From NCBI GenBank assembly GCA_016706405.1, contig JADJJT010000002.1, positions 434,001 to 498,000 on the forward strand: a DNA stretch of 64,000 nt, written 5' to 3'. The notes beneath the pieces were generated by a model. That model saw nothing but the letters and a program-made list of their open reading frames with translations, was not told the DNA's origin and searched no databases. A program made the position numbers and the translations under genes. Positions 7,337-16,071 of the stretch are shown here, in pieces; the first letter of the stretch is position 1, and the number at the start of each line of letters is the position of its first letter. The stretch is from Sphingobacteriales bacterium (lineage in GTDB: Bacteria; Bacteroidota; Bacteroidia; Chitinophagales; UBA2359).

Positions 7337-9658
7337 ATGAAAAAAAACCTCCATACGCTCGCTGTATTTTTCATATCTGTTTTATGGTTATTGCCTGCTA
7401 CTGGCCAAACAACATTTTACGACCCCGCAGTTATTCAAACCATAGAAATTGAATTTAAAGAAAGCAACTGGGACGAAATTATGGACAATAACCTTACCAT
7501 TGGCGATGGAAACGATTTGCTGAAGGGTAAATTAACTATAAACAAAACCGAAGTGTTCAACAACATTGGCGTTCGTTACAAAGGCAATAGCTCGTACAAA
7601 CCCAATCAAAAAAAGAACCCCTTACATATAGACCTCAATTATTTGGTGCCTGGCCAAGACTACCAAAGCTACAATACCATTAAACTGTCGAACGGTAAAA
7701 ACGACCCAACCCTTGTGCGCGAGGTATTTGGTTACGAAATTGCCCGAAATTATATGCCCGCTTCAAAAGCTAACTACGCAAAAGTATATATCAACGGCGA
7801 ATACATAGGCATTTATACCAATGTTGAAGCTGTTAATAAAGACATGCTTAAACAATATTTTTCATACGACAACGATTCGCCATTTTTCAAAGGCGATTCT
7901 GACAACCCAGGGCCGCCCCCTTCCGGATGCCCGCCCGGACCATCTGCCGTTTTAGCCTACTTAGGGCAAGACAGTGCTTGCTACAAAAATATTTACGATA
8001 AGGAGTCGAAAGATGGCTGGAAAGACCTCGTTAATTTGTGCGACACCTTTAATAATAACCAAAACAAAATGGAAAAGGTTATTGATGTCGATAGATTATT
8101 ATGGTTTCTGGCAATTTTAAATGTTACCGTTAATTTAGATGCACCTATTAATATTCCGCATAATTTTTACATCTACCAAGACCAAAATCACCGGTTTAAT
8201 ATACTGCCATGGGATTTTAACGAAACCTTTGGCGTTTTTAAAAATAAAGCAGGTGTACCACCGCCTAATAATACTTTTACTCCACAAGAACTGCAAGAAT
8301 TACCGCCCCTATACAATGCCGACAAACCACAACAGTTTCCGCTAATTGCCCAGCCTATGGCCAACCCCTTGTATAAACGCATGTATTTAGCCCATTTTAA
8401 AACCATATTAACCGAAAATTTTTCTGACAAGGCCTACCTTAACCGCATTACCCAATTGCAACAAACTATTGAACAAGCACTAAAAGACGACCCCAACAAA
8501 CTTTTCTCGTACCAACAGTTTACCGACAACGTAACCCAGTCGGTTGGCAATATTATAGGCATAAGCGAGCTAATGGAAGCCCGAATAACACATTTGCTAA
8601 ACACTCCGGAAATGAAAGCTGCCGCCCCCAACTTAGAAACTCCCCTTGTTAAAGGCTCGCCTAAACCATTTGGTACTGTTTATATAACTGCCAATGCACC
8701 CGGCGCAAGCACCGTATTTGTTGGCTACCGCGACAACCCTTGGGGCATATTTACTAAACTGCCCATGTTTGACGACGGCGCCCATGAAGACGGCGCTGCC
8801 AATGACGGCAACTGGGGCGTAGCCCTTAATTTACAAGCTGCCGATGTTCAGTATTACGTATATGCCGAAAACAACGAGGCGGGAATTTTTTCGCCAGCCC
8901 GCGCCGAGTGGGAATTTTATAATATTGCAACTGCCGGAGATGTAGTAATTAACGAAATCGTAACTAATAACGTAGCAGGCCAAACCGATGCCAATGGCGA
9001 ATTTGATGACTGGATTGAACTGCACAATAATACAGCCCAAGACATTAGCTTAAAAGGATACACCCTAAGCGATAATTCAACTGAGCCTTATAAATGGGCT
9101 TTTCCGGACAATACCACCATTCCGGCAAAAGGTTATTTGATTGTATGGGCTGATAATAATTTATCGCAACAGGGGCTTCATGCCAATTTTAAATTGTCGG
9201 CAACCGGCGAAGAGGTAATTTTATACGGATCGGACAAACAAGCCATTAACAAAGTAATAATTCCAAGTCTGCCCAACGATATTGCTTGGGGGCGCTTGCC
9301 AAATGGCTCGGGCGAGTTTGTATATTTGCCACCTACGTTTGCTGCACAAAACCAACCTTTTACGGGTATTACGCCACCACCAAGTAACAATTACAATAAC
9401 ACCTCGCAACTGTTGCCACTAACCATTTGGCCTAACCCAACTCAGCCCCATTTGCAACCTCAAATTAATATTGAGTTGCCCATTACGCCCAAACCAAATA
9501 CTTATTGTTATTTATATAATATGATAGGGCAAAATATTTTAACCCTACCAGTTCAACAAACTAGGTTTAATATAGATATTTCGCAGCTTCAGGCGGGTTT
9601 GTACATCATGCAGGTAACGGGTAATTTTGCCCCTCAAAAAGTAGTGGTAGTAAAATAA
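7337..9658 (+). CDS. CotH-family secreted protein with lamin-tail domain and T9SS sorting domain
   Basis: I start it at ATG 7337, which gives a standard signal peptide (MKKNLHTLAVFFISVLWLLP then ATGQ). The in-frame ATG at 7292 would add 15 non-signal residues. Domains in order (773 residues): a CotH-like kinase-fold domain, about 30-420, with VRYKGNSSYKPNQKKNPLHI, IKLSNGKNDPTLVRE and FNILPWDFNETFG, where the Asp of PWDFN is the family's metal/catalytic signature; a short beta domain (YITANAPGASTVFVGYRD); a lamin-tail domain, about 545-670 (VINEIVTNN... DDWIELHN... LSDN); and a T9SS type A sorting domain (PLTIWPNP... LQAGLYIMQV... KVVVVK). CotH proteins elsewhere are spore-coat or extracellular protein kinases; the target here is unknown. 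The symporter gene follows after 17 bp. Confidence 0.9.
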   Translation: MKKNLHTLAVFFISVLWLLPATGQTTFYDPAVIQTIEIEFKESNWDEIMDNNLTIGDGNDLLKGKLTINKTEVFNNIGVRYKGNSSYKPNQKKNPLHIDLNYLVPGQDYQSYNTIKLSNGKNDPTLVREVFGYEIARNYMPASKANYAKVYINGEYIGIYTNVEAVNKDMLKQYFSYDNDSPFFKGDSDNPGPPPSGCPPGPSAVLAYLGQDSACYKNIYDKESKDGWKDLVNLCDTFNNNQNKMEKVIDVDRLLWFLAILNVTVNLDAPINIPHNFYIYQDQNHRFNILPWDFNETFGVFKNKAGVPPPNNTFTPQELQELPPLYNADKPQQFPLIAQPMANPLYKRMYLAHFKTILTENFSDKAYLNRITQLQQTIEQALKDDPNKLFSYQQFTDNVTQSVGNIIGISELMEARITHLLNTPEMKAAAPNLETPLVKGSPKPFGTVYITANAPGASTVFVGYRDNPWGIFTKLPMFDDGAHEDGAANDGNWGVALNLQAADVQYYVYAENNEAGIFSPARAEWEFYNIATAGDVVINEIVTNNVAGQTDANGEFDDWIELHNNTAQDISLKGYTLSDNSTEPYKWAFPDNTTIPAKGYLIVWADNNLSQQGLHANFKLSATGEEVILYGSDKQAINKVIIPSLPNDIAWGRLPNGSGEFVYLPPTFAAQNQPFTGITPPPSNNYNNTSQLLPLTIWPNPTQPHLQPQINIELPITPKPNTYCYLYNMIGQNILTLPVQQTRFNIDISQLQAGLYIMQVTGNFAPQKVVVVK

Positions 9659-9675
9659 AGCTCTTTTAAAACAAT

Positions 9676-11145
9676 ATGCAGCCTTGGTTGATACTTACCG
9701 TAGTACTCGGATACATAGTTTTATTATTTGTAATTGCCCATATTACGGGTAAAGATGCCAGTAACGATAATTTTTTTATAGCCAAACATCAAAGTCCTTG
9801 GTGGGTAGTGGCTTATGGGGTTATTGGTGCATCTATATCGGGAGTAACGTTTATTTCGGTGCCGGGGGCGGTTGGTAAATTGGGGTCGGTAAACGGGTCG
9901 TTTTCGTATATGCAGGTGGTATTGGGCAATATGGTAGGCTACGCCGTTATTGCCTTAGTATTATTGCCTTTGTATTATAAGATGCAGCTAACCTCGATAT
10001 ATGGCTACTTGCACAAACGTTTCGGATGGTATAGCTATAAAACCGGCGCCGGATTTTTTTTACTCTCGCGCACAATTGGCGCAGCATTTAGGTTGTATTT
10101 GGTAGCCGTAGTGTTGCAAGTATTTTTGTTCGACAAATGGGGGGTGCCTTTTTATGCCAATGTAATTATTACCTTAATTTTAATTGGTGCTTATACCTTG
10201 CGCGGCGGCCTTAAAACAATTATTTGGACAGATACCCTGCAAACAACAGTAATGCTGCTAACTGTTTTTGTTACTATTGGCTATATTGGCTACGATTTAG
10301 GCTTGGGTACATCCGGACTTTGGCAGGCCGTTGCCGACAGCCCTTACTCGCAATGCTTTTTTTGGGATTGGCGACCCGATAATTACTTTTTCAAACAGTT
10401 TTTAAGCGGCGCATTTATAGCTATTGCCATGACCGGCCTTGACCAAGACCTGATGCAAAAAAACAACTCGTGCCGCAGCTTGCCCGAAGCTCAAAAAAAC
10501 ATGCTCACCTCCAGCACTATTTTGCTGTTTGTAAATATGTGCTTTGTGGGTTTAGGTGCTTTGTTGTATGTATATGCGCAGGCAAAAGGTTTAGTATTGC
10601 CCAAAAACAGCGATTATTTGTTTCCGCAGTTAGCCTTTGAAAATTTTGCCCCTTGGGTGGGTATTTTATTTTTGGTAGGCTTAACCGCTGCCGCTTATTC
10701 AAGTGTTGACTCGGCCTTAACAGCCTTGACTACCTCGTTTTGTGTTGATTTTTTAGATTTTGAGCAAAAAACAGCATCCGGAGAATATCCGGAGAAAAAA
10801 CTGACACAAACCCGCCTAAAAGTGCATATTAGTTTTACTTTGGTCGTTTTAGTTGTCATCTTATTTTTTAACTATGCGCTTAAACAAGAGGTAATAACGG
10901 CAGTTTTTAGGGTGGCCTCGTTTACCTACGGGCCATTATTGGGCTTGTTTGCCTTTGGCCTTTACACCAAACGCCAAATTGCCGATAAATACACTCCGGT
11001 TATTTGTATTTTGCCTCCAGTTATTTGTTATTTTTTGTTTACCTATTCGGCGCAATTATTTTGGGGCTATAAAATGGGTTTCGAGCTGTTGTTAATTAAT
11101 GCCGCCTTAACATTTTTGGCTTTGTTGCTAATTAGCAAAAAATAG
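9676..11145 (+). CDS. Sodium:solute symporter (SSS) family transporter
   Basis: The 489-residue inner-membrane protein has about 13 hydrophobic segments and no cleaved signal. The SSS fold is shown by DNFFIAKHQSPWWVVAYGVI, then GASISGVTFISVPG in the first transmembrane helices, by LRGGLKTIIWTDTLQ, typical of the family around helix 6, and by GLTAAAYSSVDSALTAL, the helix-8 Ser residues that bind Na+. The substrate cannot be told; relatives move sugars, myo-inositol, sialic acid or amino acids. It starts 17 bp after the CotH-family gene and ends 23 bp before the TsaC gene, so the three may be co-transcribed. Confidence 0.9.
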   Translation: MQPWLILTVVLGYIVLLFVIAHITGKDASNDNFFIAKHQSPWWVVAYGVIGASISGVTFISVPGAVGKLGSVNGSFSYMQVVLGNMVGYAVIALVLLPLYYKMQLTSIYGYLHKRFGWYSYKTGAGFFLLSRTIGAAFRLYLVAVVLQVFLFDKWGVPFYANVIITLILIGAYTLRGGLKTIIWTDTLQTTVMLLTVFVTIGYIGYDLGLGTSGLWQAVADSPYSQCFFWDWRPDNYFFKQFLSGAFIAIAMTGLDQDLMQKNNSCRSLPEAQKNMLTSSTILLFVNMCFVGLGALLYVYAQAKGLVLPKNSDYLFPQLAFENFAPWVGILFLVGLTAAAYSSVDSALTALTTSFCVDFLDFEQKTASGEYPEKKLTQTRLKVHISFTLVVLVVILFFNYALKQEVITAVFRVASFTYGPLLGLFAFGLYTKRQIADKYTPVICILPPVICYFLFTYSAQLFWGYKMGFELLLINAALTFLALLLISKK

Positions 11146-11168
11146 CATAATTATACTATTTCAACACC

Positions 11169-12173
11169 ATGCAAACTACTATTGGCAATAGTATTGAAAA
11201 AGCAGCCCAATTACTTGCAGATGGGCAAATTGTGGCCATCCCTACCGAAACGGTTTATGGCTTGGCGGGCAATGCATTGGAGGCCGATATTGTGCAGAAA
11301 ATTTTTGAAGCTAAAAACCGGCCTGCCTATAACCCGCTTATTGTGCATATTGCTCAACTTGACGATTTGACTAAATACGCTGCTTATATTCCGGATTTAG
11401 CATATGATTTAGCGCAGGTCTTTATGCCTGGTCCGCTAACTTTATTATTACCTAAAAAAGCACTGATACCTGATATTGTTACCGCCAATTTGCCTTTGGT
11501 AGGTTTGCGAATGCCCAACCATCCGGTAAGTTTGTCCTTATTGCAGCAATTAAATTTTCCGTTAGCGGCACCCAGTGCCAACCCTTTTCAGTACATTAGT
11601 CCCACAACAACGGCACATGTTTACCAGCAATTACAAGGCAAAATACCTTATATTTTAGAGGGCGGCCCCTGTGCCAAGGGTATTGAAAGCACTATTATTG
11701 GCTTTGATGCCCAAACTAACCAGCCTATATTGTACCGACAAGGCGCGCTGCCACTGTTTGAAATTGAAAAAATTGCCGGAAAGACTGCGCTTGCCCCTGC
11801 CTTGCCATCAAATACCCCCCTAACGCCGGGACAACTGCGCTTGCATTATTCGCCACGAACTCCTTTGCTGCTTACCCATAATTTAGACCAAACTTTGGCA
11901 AACCTAACCTTAAACCCAAACGAGCAAATAGGAATTATTGCCTTTACAGTCAATACCGCAAACGAGGCGCAATTAAAAGCAACTTACCCCCAAATTAAAT
12001 ATATCAGTATATTGTCGAACAATGGCAATTTAGACGAGGCCGCTTATAACCTTTACAATGCCCTCCACCTGTTAGACAGCATGGGTTTGAACCTGATTAT
12101 TGCACAATACGCCCCCAATTACGGTATAGGCATTGCCATTAACGACAGGCTTACCCGCGCAAGTAGGCAATAG
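11169..12173 (+). CDS. tsaC: L-threonylcarbamoyladenylate synthase (Sua5/YrdC/YwlC family)
   Basis: It makes threonylcarbamoyl-AMP from threonine, bicarbonate and ATP for the t6A37 modification of ANN-reading tRNAs. The 334-residue length fits the two-domain Sua5 type. The YrdC domain, about 8-205, has IPTETVYGLAGNA, ATP-site residues FEAKNRPAYNPLIVHI, AAPSANPFQYISPTT with the S-x-N motif, and GIESTIIGF. After a linker with PGQLRLHYSPRTPL comes a C-terminal Sua5 domain to the end (LIIAQYAPNYGIGIAINDRLTRAS). It is cytoplasmic. It begins 23 bp after the symporter gene. The name tsaC is used for the function; sua5 would be the alternative for the long form. Confidence 0.93.
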   Translation: MQTTIGNSIEKAAQLLADGQIVAIPTETVYGLAGNALEADIVQKIFEAKNRPAYNPLIVHIAQLDDLTKYAAYIPDLAYDLAQVFMPGPLTLLLPKKALIPDIVTANLPLVGLRMPNHPVSLSLLQQLNFPLAAPSANPFQYISPTTTAHVYQQLQGKIPYILEGGPCAKGIESTIIGFDAQTNQPILYRQGALPLFEIEKIAGKTALAPALPSNTPLTPGQLRLHYSPRTPLLLTHNLDQTLANLTLNPNEQIGIIAFTVNTANEAQLKATYPQIKYISILSNNGNLDEAAYNLYNALHLLDSMGLNLIIAQYAPNYGIGIAINDRLTRASRQ

Positions 12174-12308
12174 GTAGTTGTTAAATTGAAACATAGAATA
12201 AGAAAGTACAATTTACCGCCCAGTTTAGTCGTTATTAGTATTGGATTTTAATTTATTTTCCGGATAAAACAACGCAAATTTTGTCTTCTCCTAAAAATTA
12301 TTTGGTTT

Positions 12309-13643
12309 ATGTTTTTTCGGTGTTATTGTCGTTATTTAATATTGTTTTCTTGGGTAAAATTTTACTTGGTATTTTGTTTTTGCTTTTGTTTGTGTTTACC
12401 GTTTTTATTTGCGCAGTCTCAAAATTCACAAGCTTTTAATTATATAGTAAACGGCAGTATGGAAGTACAAAACATTTGCTTTGAATATGGCCAAAACTGT
12501 GCACCTCAAGCCTGGAAGGAGGTTTCGTTAAGTGATAAACACTACGTTGTTAAAAACCGGATAGCTAAAGATGGCAATTGTTTTTGCAGTTTGGTAATTT
12601 TACATCGCAAGGAAAAACAAATCCGCGATTATTTACAAACCGAACTTATTTGCCCACTTATAGCTGGCAACCCATATATTTTAACCTTGCATTTGCGTGT
12701 GCCCCAGGCACATTTTTTTCCGATTGGTGTTGCATTTACTAGTACCGACCCCTTGGGTAAACGCGATAGCTTAATGCAAACAGTACCTAAGGTTTCATCT
12801 GATACAAACGAATTAAAGCCAAACAAATGGCAAAAAATAAGTATGCCCTTTGTAGCTAACGGCAACGAAAAATTTTTAGTGATAGGTAATTTTACACAAA
12901 TACCCGATAGTATAAGGCAACAAATTAGCTGGGACGAACTTAGATATTATATAGATGCAGTGAGCTTATATGCGGCCAATGACGGAAATTCAACTGCTCA
13001 ACCATGTGGTGGACAAGAAGCCCTTGCCGCAACTAAACGTATAAAAAATGACAAAAGCCGGCATACCATTTTTGACGAGCAAGGCAACCCTATTAAAAAA
13101 GGATTTAAACCCAAAATTAAATCAACGCCAGCGTTGCCAATATTCTCACCATTAAGAATTGATACTATTAATAACGAGGGTGGCAGCTACACAACCAGCA
13201 CAGAAAACAAAAATCTAACTTCAATAAGTCCTTTGCCTTTATTTACCGACAATAATTTGTTTGTTCCGCTGCTCGAATATCCGCCTACGGCTGCCAACCC
13301 CGATACTTTGCTTATTCCGGGGGTATATTTTGGCTTTGACGAAAGTTTTATCGCACCTAAAATGGCTACCCTTTTAGATTCGTTTGTGCCGCAGTTATTA
13401 GCTCGAAATGTGGTTAGTATAACCGTAGAAGGGCATGCCGACAGCCGCGGCACCCCTGAATATAATCTTCAGCTCTCGCAGGCGCGTGCGCGGGCAGTTG
13501 CGCAGTATTTGCAACAGCGCGGTTTACCGATTGATAAACTGCAAATAACGGCTAAAGGCGAAACTCAACCTATCGCCAGCAATATGTTTGAGCATGGAAG
13601 GGCAGAAAATCGCCGTGTAATATTGCACGTATTTTGGCAATAA
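12309..13643 (+). CDS. OmpA-family protein with N-terminal carbohydrate-binding-like domain
   Basis: A 444-residue envelope protein. The N-terminus is a very hydrophobic, Cys- and Phe-rich signal (residues about 8-36, ending FAQSQ). A beta-sandwich of the kind seen in CBM-like extracellular domains follows (NYIVNGSMEVQNICFEYGQN, YILTLHLRVP, WDELRYYIDAVSLY). After a Pro/Asn/Thr-rich linker comes a C-terminal OmpA peptidoglycan-binding domain, about 335-444: GVYFGFDESFIAPK, VEGHADSRGTPEYNLQLSQARA and GRAENRRVI. The Asp and Arg of this core bind diaminopimelate in the family. It may anchor the outer membrane to the wall. A single gene; a terminator hairpin lies beyond it. Confidence 0.88.
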   Translation: MFFRCYCRYLILFSWVKFYLVFCFCFCLCLPFLFAQSQNSQAFNYIVNGSMEVQNICFEYGQNCAPQAWKEVSLSDKHYVVKNRIAKDGNCFCSLVILHRKEKQIRDYLQTELICPLIAGNPYILTLHLRVPQAHFFPIGVAFTSTDPLGKRDSLMQTVPKVSSDTNELKPNKWQKISMPFVANGNEKFLVIGNFTQIPDSIRQQISWDELRYYIDAVSLYAANDGNSTAQPCGGQEALAATKRIKNDKSRHTIFDEQGNPIKKGFKPKIKSTPALPIFSPLRIDTINNEGGSYTTSTENKNLTSISPLPLFTDNNLFVPLLEYPPTAANPDTLLIPGVYFGFDESFIAPKMATLLDSFVPQLLARNVVSITVEGHADSRGTPEYNLQLSQARARAVAQYLQQRGLPIDKLQITAKGETQPIASNMFEHGRAENRRVILHVFWQ

Positions 13644-13726
13644 ATGGCACAATATGCCCTCCCATACACCCTCAAACAGTTTAAAATAAGAAAGGCTAAG
13701 ATGATTTATGAAGTAAATTAATTAAG

Positions 13727-13772
13727 AACCAATAAAACCTTTTTAAGAATAGGGATAGGGATTGGTTTTTTC
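13727..13772. terminator. Terminator between convergent genes
   Basis: AACCAAT (13727-13733) and ATTGGTT (13761-13767) form a stem followed by T residues on the plus strand. It lies between the OmpA-type gene and the VOC gene. The long loop and 7-bp stem make it modest. Confidence 0.5.
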
Positions 13773-13786
13773 CGGATTAACGGCAG

Positions 13787-14230
13787 TTAACTCTTATTTT
13801 CTTCCTGCCAATAGTTCAACATCCATCTAATACCAAACTTATCTAAGCAACAGCCCCAGTAGCCCCAAAACTGCTGACTCATGGGGGCACATTCGGTTGC
13901 CCCGTCCGATAAAAGGTTGTAAAGCCTGTCGGCTTCTTCTTTTGTGTCGGGTTCAAGGTTAATAGTAATATTGTTGCCAACTACTAATTTATGCCCCATA
14001 CTTTCGAGCATATCGCTACCCATGAGATTGGTGCCGCCTAAAATGGGTAAACAAATATGCATTACTTTGTTTTTATCTTCTTCAGAGAGTTCGGGCATTC
14101 CGGGTTCTGTAGGCATATCGCGGTTGTAATAAATTGGCATCTGAATTTGCGTTTGAAACACTTTTTCGTAAAAATTAAATGCTTCGATGGTGTTGCCCAT
14201 AAAATTTAGGTAAATAGATACGTTTGACAT
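13787..14230 (-). CDS. VOC-fold protein (PhnB/glyoxalase-like)
   Basis: The 147-residue cytoplasmic protein starts MSNVSIYLNFMGNTIEAFNF with EKVF, the opening strand/helix of the PhnB-type vicinal oxygen chelate fold. ADRLYNLLSDGATECAPMSQ and FWGYWGCCLDKFGIRWMLNY, diagnostic for this subgroup, follow. PhnB-like proteins of about 140 residues are widespread; their substrates are mostly unknown, so no reaction is assigned. It has its own promoter in the 184-bp divergent region shared with the S4 gene. Confidence 0.88.
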   Translation of the reverse strand: MSNVSIYLNFMGNTIEAFNFYEKVFQTQIQMPIYYNRDMPTEPGMPELSEEDKNKVMHICLPILGGTNLMGSDMLESMGHKLVVGNNITINLEPDTKEEADRLYNLLSDGATECAPMSQQFWGYWGCCLDKFGIRWMLNYWQEENKS

Positions 14231-14288
14231 TTTGTTGATGTTTGAGTTTTAATTTAAAAAAATTGTTATTTAATAATGAATTGAAGTG

Positions 14289-14320
14289 CAAATTTAGCAA
14301 AAATTTTAGTACTATTCTAA
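14289..14320 (-). promoter_or_regulatory. Promoter of the VOC gene
   Basis: Minus-strand TAAATTTG (14289-14296, full -7 match) with TTAG (14317-14320) 20 bp upstream, a three-of-four match to the -33 box. Confidence 0.55.
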
Positions 14321-14353
14321 TAAAATTAAAATAAAACCTTTATTTTTATTTTT

Positions 14354-14385
14354 TTTGCACTTTTCCTGCCTGTTTTATACTTTTG
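14354..14385 (+). promoter_or_regulatory. Promoter of the S4 protein gene
   Basis: TTTG at 14354-14357, exactly 20 bp, then TACTTTTG at 14378-14385. Together with the promoters at 2572 and 33764 this shows the same spacing three times in one window. Confidence 0.8.
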
Positions 14386-14414
14386 TACCCCAATAACGAT
14401 TGAATAATTTTGAA

Positions 14415-14837
14415 ATGTCTATTATTGCACCTTCAAAAATTCGCATAGATAAATGGTTGTTTGCCGTGCGCATTTTTAAAACCCGCACTTTGGCCGCCGA
14501 TGCCTGTAAATCCGGAAAAATTAAAATTAATGGCCAACCTGCCAAGCCAGCAGCCGATATTACCCTCAACGACGAAATTTTTATTCACAAAGGTCCCGAA
14601 CGCAAACTTTTAAAAGTAGCTGCCATTATTGAAAACAGGGTAGGTGCGCCGCAAGCTGTTTTATGTTATATTGATATTACTCCGCCCGAAATGAACCCAC
14701 ATATTTTGCTAAAATTGCCCGGAGCATTTGTTACTACTCCGGTACGTCAGCGCGGTACTGGCCGCCCTACCAAAAAAGAACGCCGCGATATTGACAATTT
14801 TAACGACCAAACCAAAACCGATTTACCACTCGATTGA
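14415..14837 (+). CDS. RNA-binding S4 domain protein (Hsp15/HslR-like)
   Basis: I use ATG 14415 rather than an in-frame TTG five codons upstream; the promoter ends at 14385, leaving a short leader. The 140-residue protein has an S4 domain in its first 65 residues: IRIDKWLFAVRIFKTRTLAA, then DACKSGKIKINGQPAKPAADI, as in Hsp15, which rescues stalled 50S subunits carrying nascent peptidyl-tRNA. A basic tail (RQRGTGRPTKKERRDI) is also typical of Hsp15. The likely role is ribosome recycling or quality control; this is family inference. Confidence 0.88.
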   Translation: MSIIAPSKIRIDKWLFAVRIFKTRTLAADACKSGKIKINGQPAKPAADITLNDEIFIHKGPERKLLKVAAIIENRVGAPQAVLCYIDITPPEMNPHILLKLPGAFVTTPVRQRGTGRPTKKERRDIDNFNDQTKTDLPLD

Positions 14838-14894
14838 AAGATTGCGGCCTATATTCAACTAAACCCATTAACAGCCAAATCCGGATAAAAAACT

Positions 14895-15212
14895 ATGCCT
14901 TGGATTTATTTATTATTAGCCGGCCTTTTCGAAATTGGCTTTACCTCATTTTTTAAACTTTCTAACAATTTTACCCACCATAAATACACGGTTGCTTTTG
15001 TGGTAAGTGCTGCTTTAAGTCTTTGGTTTTTGAACAAAGCCGTACAACATATAGCCTTAGGTACTGCTTACGCCGTTTGGACGGGTATTGGTGCTGCCGG
15101 CACGGTTATAATTGGATTATTGTATTTTAATGAGCCTGCCAATTTTTGGCGTTTGTTTTTTATTAGTTTGCTTATTGCTGCCGTTATTGGGCTTAAACTG
15201 ATAAGTAAATAA
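14895..15212 (+). CDS. Small multidrug resistance (SMR) family transporter, SugE/Gdx-like
   Basis: A 105-residue inner-membrane protein with four transmembrane helices, the normal SMR length. The essential glutamate is E13 in LLAGLFEIGFTSFFKLS. The second signature is GTAYAVWTGIGAAGTVIIGL in helix 3. Trp at the start of the chain (PWIYLLLAG) and the AVWTGIGA form resemble the SugE/Gdx branch, which exports guanidinium, more than EmrE. The branch call is inference. It lies 57 bp after the S4 gene and could share its promoter. I saw no guanidine riboswitch in that gap. Confidence 0.9.
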   Translation: MPWIYLLLAGLFEIGFTSFFKLSNNFTHHKYTVAFVVSAALSLWFLNKAVQHIALGTAYAVWTGIGAAGTVIIGLLYFNEPANFWRLFFISLLIAAVIGLKLISK

Positions 15213-15242
15213 CAAATTTTTTAGCCAATAAATAATTTTCAA

Positions 15243-15854
15243 TTAGTTTGACTCATCGAAGAGTTTAGCGATAGCGGTAACAGCCAACAATTCGCGCTCG
15301 CGCAGATGCTCTAAAAGTACTTTAAACCAGTAGGTATAATTATCCGGATGCAAGTTCATGTCTAAAAATAAATCGGCAAGGCTTATCCATTTTATAGCTG
15401 CCACCTCGTTAGGGTTTGGTAAAATTGGTTCGCCGTTATAAATACCTATAAATACTAAATCGCGCTCGTGTTCGGTAAGGTTGGTTTTGGGGTCGTGGGC
15501 TTTGTAAACAAAGGTTAAGACGTGTTTAAGCGGCAGGTCAAAGCCAAGTTCTTCGTACAGACGGCGGTGGGCGGCGGCTTCGTCGCTTTCGTTTAAACGC
15601 TGATGACTGCAACATGTATTGCTCCAAAGACCGCCAAAATGGTATTTATTAAAGGCGCGTTGTTGTAATAGCATTTGCCCTTGTTTGTTGAAAACCAGTA
15701 CACTAAATGCCATGTGCAATAGTGCTTTCTGGTGAGCGGCAATTTTTTCTTCTGTGCCTAATACTTCTCCGTCCAAATTAGTTAAAACTACGTAATCGTA
15801 ATTTAAGATACTGTTTGTGTCGGTGGTGGTGGGTAAGTTCGAAAGGGGGAGCAT
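15243..15854 (-). CDS. idi: Isopentenyl-diphosphate delta-isomerase, type I
   Basis: It interconverts isopentenyl diphosphate and dimethylallyl diphosphate in isoprenoid synthesis. The 203-residue protein has the Nudix-like type I fold: HMAFSVLVFNKQGQMLLQQR (metal-binding His at the start), FGGLWSNTCCSHQ with catalytic C82, AAHRRLYEELGF (Nudix-box helix) and NLTEHERDLVFIG with the catalytic Glu. It is cytoplasmic. Upstream on the minus strand TAACTTTG (15878-15885) is a -7 element 24 bp before the ATG, giving a very short leader. Confidence 0.94.
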   Translation of the reverse strand: MLPLSNLPTTTDTNSILNYDYVVLTNLDGEVLGTEEKIAAHQKALLHMAFSVLVFNKQGQMLLQQRAFNKYHFGGLWSNTCCSHQRLNESDEAAAHRRLYEELGFDLPLKHVLTFVYKAHDPKTNLTEHERDLVFIGIYNGEPILPNPNEVAAIKWISLADLFLDMNLHPDNYTYWFKVLLEHLRERELLAVTAIAKLFDESN

Positions 15855-16071
15855 AATTAATAAAATGGTTTGTTGCCCAAAGTTAGTGAATAGATTTCAA
15901 TATTTAGGGCTATTTATCCGGGAAAGTTTTCTAAAAGAGATTACTTCTTGTGTGGTTTATTTTGTTCTCGTAAATCTTTACAGGTATTTTTTATCCGGAA
16001 TTTTTTGTTGCTATTTTCCGGAAAAGATGGCTTAACATCCGTCCAAAGTTAATAGAAGTCAAGCAATCAGT

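Noticed and set aside
14838..14894. Guanidine riboswitch before the SMR transporter
   Set aside because: The gap is only 57 bp and shows no aptamer-like structure.
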